From IMG/VR virus record IMGVR_UViG_3300011114_000704, positions 1 through 26,329 of that record: a stretch of 26,329 nucleotides of DNA; one strand, given 5' to 3'. The stretch comes from a virus. Positions 12,519-20,636 of the stretch are shown here, piece after piece. The notes under the pieces were generated by a model. It worked only from the letters and a program-made list of their open reading frames with translations, was not told the origin of the DNA and searched no databases. The first letter of the stretch is position 1, and each line of letters opens with the position of its first letter. Both the position numbers and the translations under genes were made by a program.

Positions 12519-14791
12519 TGACAAAACAACCAAGCGAAGATACCTCGGAAGAACTTGGGGTTACTTCGTCGGTTGAAGACCGGGCCTTGGCCGAGGCAAA
12601 GAAAGCCGAGGATGCGGCCAAGCGAGCGGACTTCTTTGAAAAGCTCGGGGTGTCCCTTGCGACCAGCCGTTCGGATGCAATCAGCGCGCGCGAGGCGTCG
12701 GGGATAGAGGACGAGTGGGAGGAAGACGAGGACCACTACGAGGGCATTGACGACGCAAACCGCGGTGAGCGCCGATCATGGCGCGGCAAACCACCGGGGA
12801 ACACCGGGCAGATAGTTGGCCAGGAGTCTCAGGCGCAGTCCTCCACGATCTTCCTGAACATCACGCGCCCCTATGTTGATGCCGCGGCGGCCCGTGTCGG
12901 GGACATGCTTTTGCCAACAGATGACCGGGCGTGGTCGATTGGGCCTACCACGATACCGGAACTGGCGAACATGGCCGAGGGTAAATTCCCCGAGCCGGTT
13001 CTACGTCAGGCGCTTCAGGCCAATGGGGGCGATGCCACCCTGGCCAAGAAGCAGTTACATACCGCGGTGGACAACGCCTACGCCGACATGGCCGAGGCCA
13101 CCGAGAAGGCCGAGCGGGCACAGAAGCGGATCGAAGACTGGCACATCCAGAATCAATTCCACTCGCATGTGCGCGCGGTTATAGACGACACGACGAAAAT
13201 AGGCTGCGGTATTCTCAAGGGGCCAACCCCGGTCAAGACGCGCCAAGTCGCTTTCATCAATGGGGCCTTGCTCCTTCAGGAAAGTATCCAGCCTGGAAGT
13301 TTCCGGATTGATCCGTGGAACTTCTATCCAGATCCCGCCTGCGGGGAGAATATTCACAACGGCTCCCACTGTTGGGAGAAGGATGACATCACCAGCCGCA
13401 AGCTGATGGAGTTAATCGGGACTCCGGGCTATTTTGAGGACCAGATCAATCTGGTGCTGACTGATGGCCCGATGAAAGCATCCAAGGTTTCGCCAGAGCG
13501 CCCGCTTCCGGATGGGCACACCCCGGACAAGTCAGGGATGTTCGAGATTTGGTACTACACGGGGATGCTTTCCAAGGAAGACATGGAGGCGATCGGCTGC
13601 GAGTGCCCCGATGAGCAGTTTTCAGCGGTTCCGGCCCAGGTGACGATGGTGAACAACCGTGTTATCCGCGCCACGCTGAACCCGCTGGATACAGGCGACT
13701 TGCCGTATGACGTAATGGTGTGGCAAAAGCGCACCGGGCATTGGGCGGGGATTGGCGTATCGCGTCAGATCCGAACGGCGCAAGAAATGGTCGTTGGCGC
13801 CGGCCGTAACCTGATGGACAACGCGGGGCGCGCAGGCGGGCCGCAACTGGTAGTGCAGCAGGGCGTTGTTGCCCCCCACGATGGCATCTACGAAATCACG
13901 CCCTGGAAGATATGGATTGCCGCCGCTGATGCGGATTCCCAGCATATCGACAAGGCATTCCGGTTCGTCGTCATCCCGATATTGCAGCAAGAATTGATGG
14001 CCATTATTCAGCTTGGGCTGAAGCTGGCCGAGGACGTGACCGGGTTGCCGATGCTGTTGCAGGGCCAGGCAGGCAACGCCCCCGATACGCTGGGCGGGCA
14101 GCAACTCGCCACCAATAACGCCAATGGCGTGCTGCGCCGGATTGCCAGGCTCTTTGATGATCGCGTCACCGAGCCCCATGTGCGCCGGTACTACACCTAT
14201 TTGCTGATGTACGGCGAGGACAACGAGAAGGGCGACTTCCAGATCAACGCCCGCGGCTCTAGCGCCCTGGTGCAGCGTGACCTTGAGAACCAAGCCGTAG
14301 GCGAAATGGCCAAGATGGTGAGCAATCCGATATTTGGCATTGATCCAAAGAAATGGGCCGAGGAATGGCTCAAATCCAAGCACCTGGATGTCAACCGCTT
14401 CAAGTTCGACGATGAAAAGTGGGAGCAAATCATCCAGAGCATGAGCCAGGCCAAGCAAGATCCGAGGATGGCTGTCGCGCAGTTGGCTGCCGAATTCAAG
14501 GCCAAGGCGCTCCAGTTGACACAGGCTTTCGAGGCAGGCGAGAACGCCAAGGACCGCGAGCAGGAAATGATGATCGCGCAGATCGACGCCGAACTGGCCA
14601 AGGCGGGACTCACCGTGGACCAGCAAAAGGTTCTATCCGAGATAAAAGGGCGTCTCGGGGATACGGTCATCAAACTACGGGCCCAGCGCGAAATGCAGTT
14701 TGCCGACCACAACCACGCAACGCGCCAGTTACTCACCCCGCCAGTGGAGCCCGCCGGCCGTGCCGATAACGGAAAGGCATTCATTCAATGA
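12515..14791 (+). CDS. Portal (head-tail connector) protein
   Basis: The 758-residue protein starts at ATG 12515 (ATGA overlap with the giant gene; a second ATG follows). The N-terminus is acidic and helical (EDRALAEAKKAEDAAKRADFFEKLG). A portal-like core follows: TIFLNITRPYVDAAAARVGDMLLPTDDRAWSIGPT, SFRIDPWNFYPDPACGENIHNGSH, FEIWYYTG, PYDVMVWQKRTGHWAGIGVSRQIRTAQEM, then LMDNAGRAGGPQLVVQQG. The C-terminal quarter is a long Q/K/E-rich helix (barrel-like). The length and segments fit podovirus portals of P22/Bcep22-type phages. It forms the ring through which terminase packages DNA and to which the tail attaches. Confidence 0.85.
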   Translation: MMTKQPSEDTSEELGVTSSVEDRALAEAKKAEDAAKRADFFEKLGVSLATSRSDAISAREASGIEDEWEEDEDHYEGIDDANRGERRSWRGKPPGNTGQIVGQESQAQSSTIFLNITRPYVDAAAARVGDMLLPTDDRAWSIGPTTIPELANMAEGKFPEPVLRQALQANGGDATLAKKQLHTAVDNAYADMAEATEKAERAQKRIEDWHIQNQFHSHVRAVIDDTTKIGCGILKGPTPVKTRQVAFINGALLLQESIQPGSFRIDPWNFYPDPACGENIHNGSHCWEKDDITSRKLMELIGTPGYFEDQINLVLTDGPMKASKVSPERPLPDGHTPDKSGMFEIWYYTGMLSKEDMEAIGCECPDEQFSAVPAQVTMVNNRVIRATLNPLDTGDLPYDVMVWQKRTGHWAGIGVSRQIRTAQEMVVGAGRNLMDNAGRAGGPQLVVQQGVVAPHDGIYEITPWKIWIAAADADSQHIDKAFRFVVIPILQQELMAIIQLGLKLAEDVTGLPMLLQGQAGNAPDTLGGQQLATNNANGVLRRIARLFDDRVTEPHVRRYYTYLLMYGEDNEKGDFQINARGSSALVQRDLENQAVGEMAKMVSNPIFGIDPKKWAEEWLKSKHLDVNRFKFDDEKWEQIIQSMSQAKQDPRMAVAQLAAEFKAKALQLTQAFEAGENAKDREQEMMIAQIDAELAKAGLTVDQQKVLSEIKGRLGDTVIKLRAQREMQFADHNHATRQLLTPPVEPAGRADNGKAFIQ

Positions 14792-15027
14792 AGCTACTGT
14801 CCCTGATCGTGATGGCAAGTCACAACGGCCGTGACGCATGGTTCCCGGTTGAGCCCGACAAGCTCCCGGCATGGCTCACCGAACCCGAGGTCATGGGCAA
14901 GTTGGCCAACGGCGAGGAGGCGATGAACTGCGCCGAGGGGCTGACCGGATCGCTGTGGTATCGGGCGGTCGCCCCGGAGAATTTCGCGGCGGCGCTATTG
15001 CTGGGGAATACGGCGAAACTCCAATGA
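14788..15027 (+). CDS. Small hypothetical protein downstream of portal
   Basis: A 79-residue reading frame starts at ATG 14788, overlapping the portal stop (ATGA) and following AAAGG. It has MKLLSLIVMASHNG, then FPVEPDKLPAWLTEPEVMGKLANGEEAMNCAEG and LWYRAVAPENFAAALLLG. The first residues are hydrophobic but too short for a certain membrane segment. No family is recognised. Coupling with the portal gene suggests a head-assembly accessory. Confidence 0.6.
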   Translation: MKLLSLIVMASHNGRDAWFPVEPDKLPAWLTEPEVMGKLANGEEAMNCAEGLTGSLWYRAVAPENFAAALLLGNTAKLQ

Positions 15028-15248
15028 TCGAGCTAAACGACGCCGAGCGGGGCAGTCCGCTGCTGGACAAGCTGATCCGCTACTACGCCGATCGCCTTGT
15101 CACGCTGCGCGCCTCGAACGACAACGACCTGAGCCCCGAGGATACCGCGCGCATCAGGGGCAAGATTATCGAGGTCAAGGCGTTTCTTGCCATTGGCCAG
15201 GAAAAACCGACATTTATATCTCCGGGTACGCCAAAGCCTAAACGCTAA
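15024..15248 (+). CDS. Small helical protein
   Basis: The start ATG 15024 overlaps the preceding stop (ATGA), giving 74 residues. The sequence is largely helical and charged: SPLLDKLIRYYADRLVTLRASND, LSPEDTARIRGKIIEVKAFLAIGQE, then a short P/K-rich tail (PGTPKPKR). This two-helix pattern is frequent in small phage proteins next to portal genes. Function is unknown. A terminator follows, so it ends a transcription unit. Confidence 0.6.
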   Translation: MIELNDAERGSPLLDKLIRYYADRLVTLRASNDNDLSPEDTARIRGKIIEVKAFLAIGQEKPTFISPGTPKPKR

Positions 15249-15297
15249 GGCCCGCCCGCAGTAAGTGGTGGCCATCGAAAGAACGCCGCCGAATTGG

Positions 15298-15321
15298 AAC
15301 CCGCCTTCGTGCGGGTTTTTT
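15298..15321 (+). terminator. Intrinsic terminator before the scaffold gene
   Basis: AACCCGC (15298-15304) pairs with GCGGGTT (15311-15317) around CTTCGT, followed by more T. It lies in the middle of the head operon, just before the scaffold and capsid genes. Confidence 0.85.
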
Positions 15322-15338
15322 GTTTCTGAGGGAATCAC

Positions 15339-16235
15339 TTGGATACCAACGCAACTGAAGACCAGACCGACGCAATCGACGCTGCTGCCGCCCAGGCCGC
15401 AGCACAAGCCGCATTTGGACAAACGCGCGGCTCTGATCCCGCAGTAGTAGACCCGGCTCCCGCCATTGAACCCGCTCCCGCCATTGAACCCGCTCCAGCA
15501 CCCGAGCAATCGGCCGTTGCGAACGAGGATCAGGCGGCACAGGACAAAGCGGAGTACGACAAGTGGATAGCCAGCGTACCGGCGCCCATACGCGAGAGCA
15601 TATTGGCGATGGACGGGGTGACTGGGCGATTGAGAACGGCTGAACACCACATCGGCGGATTGACCAGTCAGACAAAGGAATTGCGCACCGCTTTCACGGC
15701 CGCCAAAACGACCGCACAAGCAGGCGACGCCTCCCCGACTGAACGGCAAATCACGGCCGCATCCGGTAGTTCAGAGAAGTGGAATCAGATGAAAGAGGAC
15801 TTCCCGGAATGGGCCGACGCGATGGAAGAACGCCTGTCCGGAGTCAATAGCCAGCCCGTCGTTGACACCACAACACTGAAAGCCCAGTTGCGTTCTGAAT
15901 TGGCGCTTGAGCGTGTTGAGGAGGAACACGAAGGATGGGCGCAAACCGTAAGGACGCCTGAATTTTCGACTTGGCTTAACGCCCAACCCGAGACTATCCA
16001 GACGTTGGCACACAGCGAGCGACCCCGAGACGCCATCCGGCTGCTCGACGCTTATGTGGCCAGAACACAGAACACCGCGCCCACGGACTCCGCTCCGACG
16101 CGCCAAGACCCACAACAGGCCCGACTTGAAGCGGCCGTTGCGCCCACCAAGGCCAACACGTCCGCCGTGAGAAGGGACACCCAAACAGAGCAAGAAGCCG
16201 CTGATGCCGCGTGGAAGCGCGTGCGAGGCGGATAA
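15339..16235 (+). CDS. Scaffolding protein
   Basis: The 298-residue protein is predicted to start at TTG 15339, with GAGGGA 5 bases upstream and no suitable ATG nearby. The composition is that of a scaffold: very acidic and rich in A, Q, E and T, with long helical stretches (ESILAMDGVTGRLRTAEHHIGGLTSQTKEL), a central EKWNQMKEDFPEWADAMEERL segment and a basic C-terminal end (KANTSAVRRDTQTEQEAADAAWKRV). The C-terminal basic helix is where scaffolds usually bind capsid. An A/P/E-rich linker at about 40-55 is encoded by a perfect 18-bp tandem repeat. It lies directly upstream of the major capsid gene, the standard order. Confidence 0.8.
   Translation: MDTNATEDQTDAIDAAAAQAAAQAAFGQTRGSDPAVVDPAPAIEPAPAIEPAPAPEQSAVANEDQAAQDKAEYDKWIASVPAPIRESILAMDGVTGRLRTAEHHIGGLTSQTKELRTAFTAAKTTAQAGDASPTERQITAASGSSEKWNQMKEDFPEWADAMEERLSGVNSQPVVDTTTLKAQLRSELALERVEEEHEGWAQTVRTPEFSTWLNAQPETIQTLAHSERPRDAIRLLDAYVARTQNTAPTDSAPTRQDPQQARLEAAVAPTKANTSAVRRDTQTEQEAADAAWKRVRGG
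15456..15491 (+). repeat. 18-bp tandem repeat inside the scaffold gene
   Basis: Two perfect copies of an 18-bp unit (15456-15473 and 15474-15491) encode A-P-A-I-E-P twice, with a partial third copy after them. It likely arose by slippage and makes a flexible linker. Confidence 0.85.
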
Positions 16236-16252
16236 AACCATAGGAGGCCATC

Positions 16253-17305
16253 ATGGCCGCACAACAATACGCTACCCCGACCGCTGCGCGAATTGGCGCA
16301 GTCAAGGGCGAGATCCTCGCCCACGCCGCGCCCAAGGAAGTATTGGGCATCACTGGCGAGCAAAAGAAGCTCGGCAAGAACCAGTCCGACACGATCAAGT
16401 TCCGGCGCTGGCTGCCCTACGGTGGCGCGACCACCAACTCCAGCACCATCAACCAGTGGTCCGTAACCGCGGCCGCGCATGTGTTGTCCGAGGGCGCAAC
16501 CCCGACAGCCGATACGCTGACCGCCCAGGACATCACTGTGACGGTCCAACAGTACGGTTGCCTTTATCAGGTCACGGACAAGACCTTCGATCTGTACGAG
16601 GACGACGTGGCCGGCGCGATGCGCAAGCAAGTCGGCGAGCGCATGGGCCTGGTGCGAGAACTGGTGCGCTACGGCGAAGTGAAGGCGGGCACCAATGTCT
16701 TCTACGCCGGTGGCACCACACGCATCACGGTCAACGCCAAGATCAACTTGAACGCGGTTCGTCGGTCCACGCGCACGCTGCGCGCCAACCACGCGGAGAC
16801 TGTGACCAGTGTGCTGTCGCCATCCACGATGGTTGGCACGGCGCCGGTTGAGGCGGGGTATTTGGTCTTCGTTCACTCCGACGCGGAGCCCGATGTCCGC
16901 GATTTGCCGAACTTCAAGCACGTCTCGGAGTACGGCAGCCGCAAGCCCATCCACCCGCTTGAACTGGGATCGTGCGAAACCTTCCGTTTCGTGATCTCCC
17001 CCGAGTTGGTGGCTTACGCCAATGCGGCCACTTCGGTAACGGCAGCGACCTACGGGCTGTACTCAACCGGGGCGACCTACCCGGACGTGTACCCGTTCAT
17101 CGTGTGCGGTGAGAACGCCTGGGCGCAAGTGTCCATGCGCGGGATCGACAGCCTTGACTTGACCTGGATCCCCCCTGGCCAGAAGGACAAGAACGATCCG
17201 CTCGGCCAGCGCGGCTATGTGGGCGCGACCCACTACCACGCCTGCAAGATCACCAACCAGGGATGGATGGCGGTCATCGAGGCCGGCGTGAGCGTGTTGA
17301 CCTAA
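16253..17305 (+). CDS. Major capsid protein, N4 gp56-like family
   Basis: The 350-residue protein starts at ATG 16253 after a strong TAGGAGG. The N-terminus has AAPKEVLGITGEQKKLGKNQSDTIKFRRWLPYG. A LSEGATPTADTLTAQDITVTVQQYGCLYQVTDKTFDLYED region follows, the characteristic E-G-x-x-P...ITVTVxQYG...ITD segment of N4 gp56-family major capsid proteins. Later parts include GYLVFVHSDAEPDVRDLPNFKHVSEYGSRKP and a C-terminal GYVGATHYHACKITNQGWMAVIEAGV. It would form the HK97-fold shell. A stable hairpin lies just downstream, which may protect or attenuate this highly expressed mRNA. Confidence 0.9.
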   Translation: MAAQQYATPTAARIGAVKGEILAHAAPKEVLGITGEQKKLGKNQSDTIKFRRWLPYGGATTNSSTINQWSVTAAAHVLSEGATPTADTLTAQDITVTVQQYGCLYQVTDKTFDLYEDDVAGAMRKQVGERMGLVRELVRYGEVKAGTNVFYAGGTTRITVNAKINLNAVRRSTRTLRANHAETVTSVLSPSTMVGTAPVEAGYLVFVHSDAEPDVRDLPNFKHVSEYGSRKPIHPLELGSCETFRFVISPELVAYANAATSVTAATYGLYSTGATYPDVYPFIVCGENAWAQVSMRGIDSLDLTWIPPGQKDKNDPLGQRGYVGATHYHACKITNQGWMAVIEAGVSVLT

Positions 17306-17312
17306 ACCAACC

Positions 17313-17339
17313 GCGGCGGGGGCAATTGAGCCTCGCCGC
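17313..17339 (+). other. Hairpin just after the capsid gene
   Basis: A 9-bp stem, GCGGCGGGG (17313-17321) with CCTCGCCGC (17331-17339) including one G-U pair, closes a 9-base loop. There is no T-run, so it is more likely a 3' mRNA stabiliser or weak attenuator than a full terminator. Confidence 0.55.
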
Positions 17340-17369
17340 ACCCAACCCAAATTGAAGGAGTAAAGAACC

Positions 17370-17846
17370 ATGAACAACCTCGATATGCGCGGCACGAACT
17401 TCTGCGGAAGCAGCAGTCTCCTGACCGCAACCGGCGCCGAAACGGTGCATGACACCACCGTTCTCTTGACCTTCGCCATCGGCGGCAAGGCTTACCAGAA
17501 GTCGGCCACCAATGCCGACCAAACTACCCCGACGACCGATGCTGTCACGGGTGCGGCAATCACGATGACTGCCTCCCAAATGAAGGTTGCTGTCTGGTGC
17601 TACAACTCCAGCGGCACCGTCAAGGTAGTGGCCAGCGCAGCCTCCGACTGGGACGGCACCACGGCGACCCCGATGCCGACCTTCCCGGACGTTCCAGCAA
17701 CCCTGTGCCCGTTTGCCTACCAAATCCTGAAGACCAGTTCAACGGCCGGCACGATCACGTTCGGAACCTCGAACTGGAACGCAACGGGATTCACGCAGGC
17801 GATTCAAAACGTGCTGGTGCTGCCGGCCGCACCGCAAACCTCGTAA
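17370..17846 (+). CDS. Head decoration-type structural protein
   Basis: The 158-residue product starts at ATG 17370 after GAAGGAG. It is beta-rich with S/T/A/G-rich loops (SLLTATGAETVHDTTVLLTFAIGGKAYQKS, ITMTASQMKVAVWCYNSSGTVKVVASAASDWDG, TITFGTSNWNATGFTQ) and ends VLVLPAAPQTS. Its position directly after the major capsid gene, flanked by hairpins and a good ribosome site, suggests an abundant head-associated protein such as a decoration or cement protein. No catalytic motif is seen, and the family name is not certain. Confidence 0.65.
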   Translation: MNNLDMRGTNFCGSSSLLTATGAETVHDTTVLLTFAIGGKAYQKSATNADQTTPTTDAVTGAAITMTASQMKVAVWCYNSSGTVKVVASAASDWDGTTATPMPTFPDVPATLCPFAYQILKTSSTAGTITFGTSNWNATGFTQAIQNVLVLPAAPQTS

Positions 17847-17857
17847 TCCACCGCAAC

Positions 17858-17883
17858 ACCGGGAGCCCCCATCGGGGCTCTCG
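17858..17883 (+). other. Strong hairpin (terminator-like, no T-run)
   Basis: An 11-bp stem with one G-U pair, CCGGGAGCCCC with GGGGCTCTCGG, closes a CATC-type loop between the decoration and next structural gene. Following bases are CCTATCTCATAA without a T-run, so termination strength is doubtful. Exact outer boundaries are accurate to about two bases. Confidence 0.55.
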
Positions 17884-17917
17884 GCCTATCTCATAATTTC
17901 AAGTAAGGAGTATCACC

Positions 17918-18523
17918 ATGAATCTCTGGAAACGACTCACCCAACTGACCGTTGCCAAACTGCTGAGAATTGGCCCCGAGGCGACTATCGAAGTCGTCAG
18001 CGCAACCGATGGCAGCGTTGCAACAATCTCCCCGGCCGAACTGACCTGTCTGGATGGTCTGACGGCATCGGGGGCGGAAATCAATCGTGTAGCCAAGGTA
18101 TCCACGCGCCTGGTGAACACCACCGCCACGACCCTCGCAGTTACCGCCGCGCTGCATGATGGTAAGATCGTGACCATCAATTCAGCGGCCCCGATTGCGG
18201 TTACGCTGCCAGGGGCAACGGGTTCCGGGGCGAAGTTCACCTTCGTTGTTGGGACGGTAGCCACAGCCACGGCACACACGATCTCAACCGGGACGACTAC
18301 GGGGAACTTCTACGGGGTTTCGGTCATTCAATCGACCGCGACCAATGACGTGATGGGTTACGCCACTACGGCCACGGACAACACCATCAGCCTGAATGGC
18401 ACCACCAAGGGCGGCTACGTCGGCACGATGATCGAGATTCAGGACATCGCCACCGACACATACACCGTGCAGATGGCACCCAAAGTCACGGGCTCCATCG
18501 CAACGCCGTTCTCGCACGTCTAA
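17918..18523 (+). CDS. Conserved beta-rich structural protein
   Basis: The 201-residue protein starts at ATG 17918 with TAAGGAG 8 bases upstream. The first 40 residues are amphipathic (LWKRLTQLTVAKLLRIGPEATIEVV). Then come SPAELTCLDGLTASGAEINRVAK, a motif I associate with phage tail/fibre proteins, and a long run of beta strands (TLAVTAALHDGKIVTINSAAPIAVTLPGATG, KFTFVVGTVATATAHTIST, GYVGTMIEIQDIATDTYTVQM). It looks like a virion surface or decoration protein. There are no enzyme residues. It is followed by a structured 109-bp leader for the methyltransferase. Confidence 0.65.
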   Translation: MNLWKRLTQLTVAKLLRIGPEATIEVVSATDGSVATISPAELTCLDGLTASGAEINRVAKVSTRLVNTTATTLAVTAALHDGKIVTINSAAPIAVTLPGATGSGAKFTFVVGTVATATAHTISTGTTTGNFYGVSVIQSTATNDVMGYATTATDNTISLNGTTKGGYVGTMIEIQDIATDTYTVQMAPKVTGSIATPFSHV

Positions 18524-18632
18524 TACGACCGGACTCGTCCCGGCTCACAAGGCTGGGCTGTCTACCGGATGGCGGCTCTCCGGGGAGTGCAATACCGCCA
18601 ACTTCCATTTTTCTCTCTGACAGGGGACTTCT
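18524..18632 (+). other. Structured leader before the methyltransferase
   Basis: This 109-base gap holds two hairpins: CCCGGCT/GGCTGGG around CACAA-type loop bases (18539-18557), and a nested one with GGCGG (18571-18575) pairing CCGCC (18595-18599) around an inner CTCT/GGAG stem. A TTTTT stretch follows the second after 9 bases. A ribosome site AGGGGA precedes ATG 18633. It could be a weak terminator or a translational control element; no known riboswitch is recognised. Confidence 0.4.
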
Positions 18633-19142
18633 ATGCCAAGCTTGTTGATTGGCGCGGGTAACTCTCGCGTGAAAAAAGTGTTTAAGAAAGGATCTCCGGA
18701 TTGGACTGGCGATCTGGTGACGATGGATATGGACCCAAACTGCGACCCTACGCTGATTTGGGACTTGGAGACTCGCCCATTCCCATTCCCTGATGGCCAC
18801 TTCGATGAAATAGCGGCCTATGACGTGCTGGAACACATCGGGCGCCAGGGTGACTGGCGTGGTTGGTTCGATGAAATGGCCGAGTACCACCGCCTCCTTA
18901 AACCCGGAGGGGTCTTCGGGATCATTGTCCCGGTTGCGCAAGACGCTCTGGCCGACCCTGGACACACACGGTTTTTTCACAAAAACCACTTCGGCTTTCT
19001 GTGCCAAGGCTTTTATGCCGAGAACCTGGACCTCGGGGCCCCGGTCACAGACTACCGCTGGTATTGGAAGCTCAACTACGAGATTATCTACCATGAACAA
19101 AACGATCATCATCTGTCGATGATGCTAAGGAAGCCGCTATGA
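18633..19142 (+). CDS. SAM-dependent class I methyltransferase
   Basis: The 169-residue protein starts at ATG 18633 after AGGGGA. It shows a compact Rossmann methyltransferase pattern of the Methyltransf_11 type: a glycine-containing motif I LLIGAGNSRVKK near the N-terminus, an acidic D-M-D-P at the end of strand 2, DEIAAYDVLEHIG (motif IV region), and YHRLLKPGGVFGIIVP (the LKPGG motif). The C-terminal segment (HTRFFHKNHFGFLCQ) is usual for this subgroup, often found near glycan or sugar modification genes. The substrate cannot be told from sequence; a sugar, small molecule or protein is more likely than DNA because no DNA-methylase motifs are present. It is coupled to a glycosyltransferase by an ATGA overlap. 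Confidence 0.8.
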   Translation: MPSLLIGAGNSRVKKVFKKGSPDWTGDLVTMDMDPNCDPTLIWDLETRPFPFPDGHFDEIAAYDVLEHIGRQGDWRGWFDEMAEYHRLLKPGGVFGIIVPVAQDALADPGHTRFFHKNHFGFLCQGFYAENLDLGAPVTDYRWYWKLNYEIIYHEQNDHHLSMMLRKPL

Positions 19143-19864
19143 GCGCCGCGACCCAGCTTGCAATGGCCGATGTTGAGCAGAACCGCTCTGAATCCTTTGA
19201 CTTGGCCGGCATGCGCGTCATGATCGGCATGCCCATCATGGATGGCAAGAAGGCGTGGGAAACCGAGCGATCGCTGATCGACACGCGCGAGGCGCTGCGA
19301 CCAATGGGCTTGCCGCTGTCGGAGAAGTACGTCATTGGCTGTTCAATCATCGAATTGGCCAGAACCAAGGTATTGTCCCGCTTCCTTGAGACTGACTGCA
19401 CGCACCTATTCATGATCGACGCGGATATGGTGTGGCGACCGCAGGACTTTATCCGGCTCCTGGCACTGGGGACAAAGCTCCCGGTAGTGGGATCTACCTA
19501 TCCCATGAAGCGCGAGCCCTGCACGTTCATGCTGCGCTGGGAGAGTGACGAGTTAGTCGCCAATGAATACGGCTGCCTCCCCATTCGAGGCATGGGGCTT
19601 GGGTTCACCCTGGTTCAGCGCGAGGTCATCGAGCGCCTGGCCGCTCTCTCCCCCAAGATGCGCTTTAACGACGAGGAAGGATTGAAGCCGCATTTCTTCA
19701 GGAACAGCGTGGAGAACGGCGAATTCCAAGGCGAGGACATGGCGTTTTTTCAGGACGTGCGCGAGTTGGGCTACATCGTTTGGCTTGACCCGGCAATCAC
19801 CCTTGGCCACGTTGGCACCAAAGTCTACTCGGGCTCAATCCGGGCAGCAATGCAGGCCGAATAA
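19139..19864 (+). CDS. GT-A fold glycosyltransferase
   Basis: The 241-residue protein starts at ATG 19139 (ATGA overlap with the methyltransferase). After about 25 leader residues there is RVMIGMPIMDG, then IIELARTKVLSRFLETDCTHLFMIDAD96MVW. The D94-A-D96 is the metal/nucleotide-sugar binding DxD motif of GT-A transferases. Then LPVVGSTYPMKREPCTF, a GLGFTLVQREVIERL acceptor-loop region, and GEDMAFFQDVRELGYIVWLDPAITLGHVGT, where E-D is the expected catalytic base region and H a late metal ligand. It transfers an unknown sugar to an unknown acceptor. The terminator directly downstream closes this two-gene cassette. No signal peptide, so it acts in the cytoplasm. Confidence 0.8.
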   Translation: MSAATQLAMADVEQNRSESFDLAGMRVMIGMPIMDGKKAWETERSLIDTREALRPMGLPLSEKYVIGCSIIELARTKVLSRFLETDCTHLFMIDADMVWRPQDFIRLLALGTKLPVVGSTYPMKREPCTFMLRWESDELVANEYGCLPIRGMGLGFTLVQREVIERLAALSPKMRFNDEEGLKPHFFRNSVENGEFQGEDMAFFQDVRELGYIVWLDPAITLGHVGTKVYSGSIRAAMQAE

Positions 19865-19884
19865 CCCACCCACATTCACACAAG

Positions 19885-19905
19885 ACCGCCTCCCAGGCGG
19901 TTTTT
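19885..19905 (+). terminator. Intrinsic terminator after the glycosyltransferase
   Basis: ACCGCCT (19885-19891) pairs with AGGCGGT (19895-19901) around CCC, followed by TTTTC. A classic rho-independent terminator. Confidence 0.85.
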
Positions 19906-19923
19906 CATTTCTGGAGTCACAAA

Positions 19924-20400
19924 ATGCCAAGGAATCCGAACAAGGAAGTAGACAGCCGTAAGTTCGAGGGTCAGGTACGCCAAACGTTGGACGCCGTTGA
20001 GGGCGTAGAGGGCGTGGCAACACTCGAAGTCGAACCGCTGGAGATCGTCGAGGGGCCGCGCGCAATGGACATGGCCACCGCCCTGATGCACGCTGAAGAC
20101 AAGCTGACTATCCTGATTCACCAGTCCGGGGACAAGTTTCAGGAAGACCCCGTTCAGGTCGGTGTCAATGGCCGCATGGGATATATCAAGCGCGGCCAGA
20201 AGACGATTGTGAAACGCAAGTACGTCGAGCGGCTGCTGCGCGCCCAGTCTGACAGTGTGGAGCAGGACATCACGGCCACCGACGAACGCAATTTCAACCG
20301 CCTGACCATTCGCCCCTCGCAACGCTATCCGCTGTCGGTCCTGTATGACCCGGATCCCAACGGCGCGGCCTGGCTCCAACAAATCACCGAAGGTAGCTGA
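19924..20400 (+). CDS. Conserved podovirus structural protein
   Basis: The 158-residue protein starts at ATG 19924 with TGGAG 9 bases upstream. The N-terminus is charged (PRNPNKEVDSRKFEGQVRQTLDAVEG). The central part is DMATALMHAEDKLTILIHQSGDKFQEDPVQVGVNGRMGYIKRG, and then KTIVKRKYVERLLRAQSDSVEQDI, which I associate with a conserved family found downstream of N4 gp56-type capsid genes. The C-terminus reads RYPLSVLYDPDPNGAAWLQQI. It is probably a virion or head-completion protein. The exact role is unknown. Confidence 0.65.
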   Translation: MPRNPNKEVDSRKFEGQVRQTLDAVEGVEGVATLEVEPLEIVEGPRAMDMATALMHAEDKLTILIHQSGDKFQEDPVQVGVNGRMGYIKRGQKTIVKRKYVERLLRAQSDSVEQDITATDERNFNRLTIRPSQRYPLSVLYDPDPNGAAWLQQITEGS

Positions 20401-20636
20401 TGTCCGACTCATCCGGCCGCTGGCTGTACGCAATGCTGCATGTAGAGGGTAGTAACCCCTGTGGTGGCCGTGCGGCACTGATGGCAGAGATACCCAAGGC
20501 GGGCTCTGTGCTTTTATCGGCCCAGTTTCGCAAACTCGATGGATCTCGCTTCCTTTACCAATCTGTCCCGATATGCGGATCGTGCGAACGGCGTTTCAGA
20601 CCCGTCCGTAACGGAATCAAATACGAAGGTGCATAA
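20400..20636 (+). CDS. Small protein with a C-x2-C motif
   Basis: The ATG at 20400 uses the last base of the preceding TGA, with GAAGGTAG just upstream, giving 78 residues. The sequence is beta-like (RWLYAMLHVEG, GSVLLSAQFRKLDGSRFLY) and ends with VPICGSCERRFRPVRNG. The CGSC pair could be half of a zinc site, the partner perhaps the earlier cysteine at about residue 21. It is tightly placed between a structural gene and the adaptor gene. The family is not recognised. Confidence 0.55.
   Translation: MSDSSGRWLYAMLHVEGSNPCGGRAALMAEIPKAGSVLLSAQFRKLDGSRFLYQSVPICGSCERRFRPVRNGIKYEGA

Noticed and set aside
13622-14626. 334-codon - strand frame opposite the portal gene
   Set aside because: GC-rich shadow of a well-supported portal gene on the + strand; all neighbours are on the + strand.
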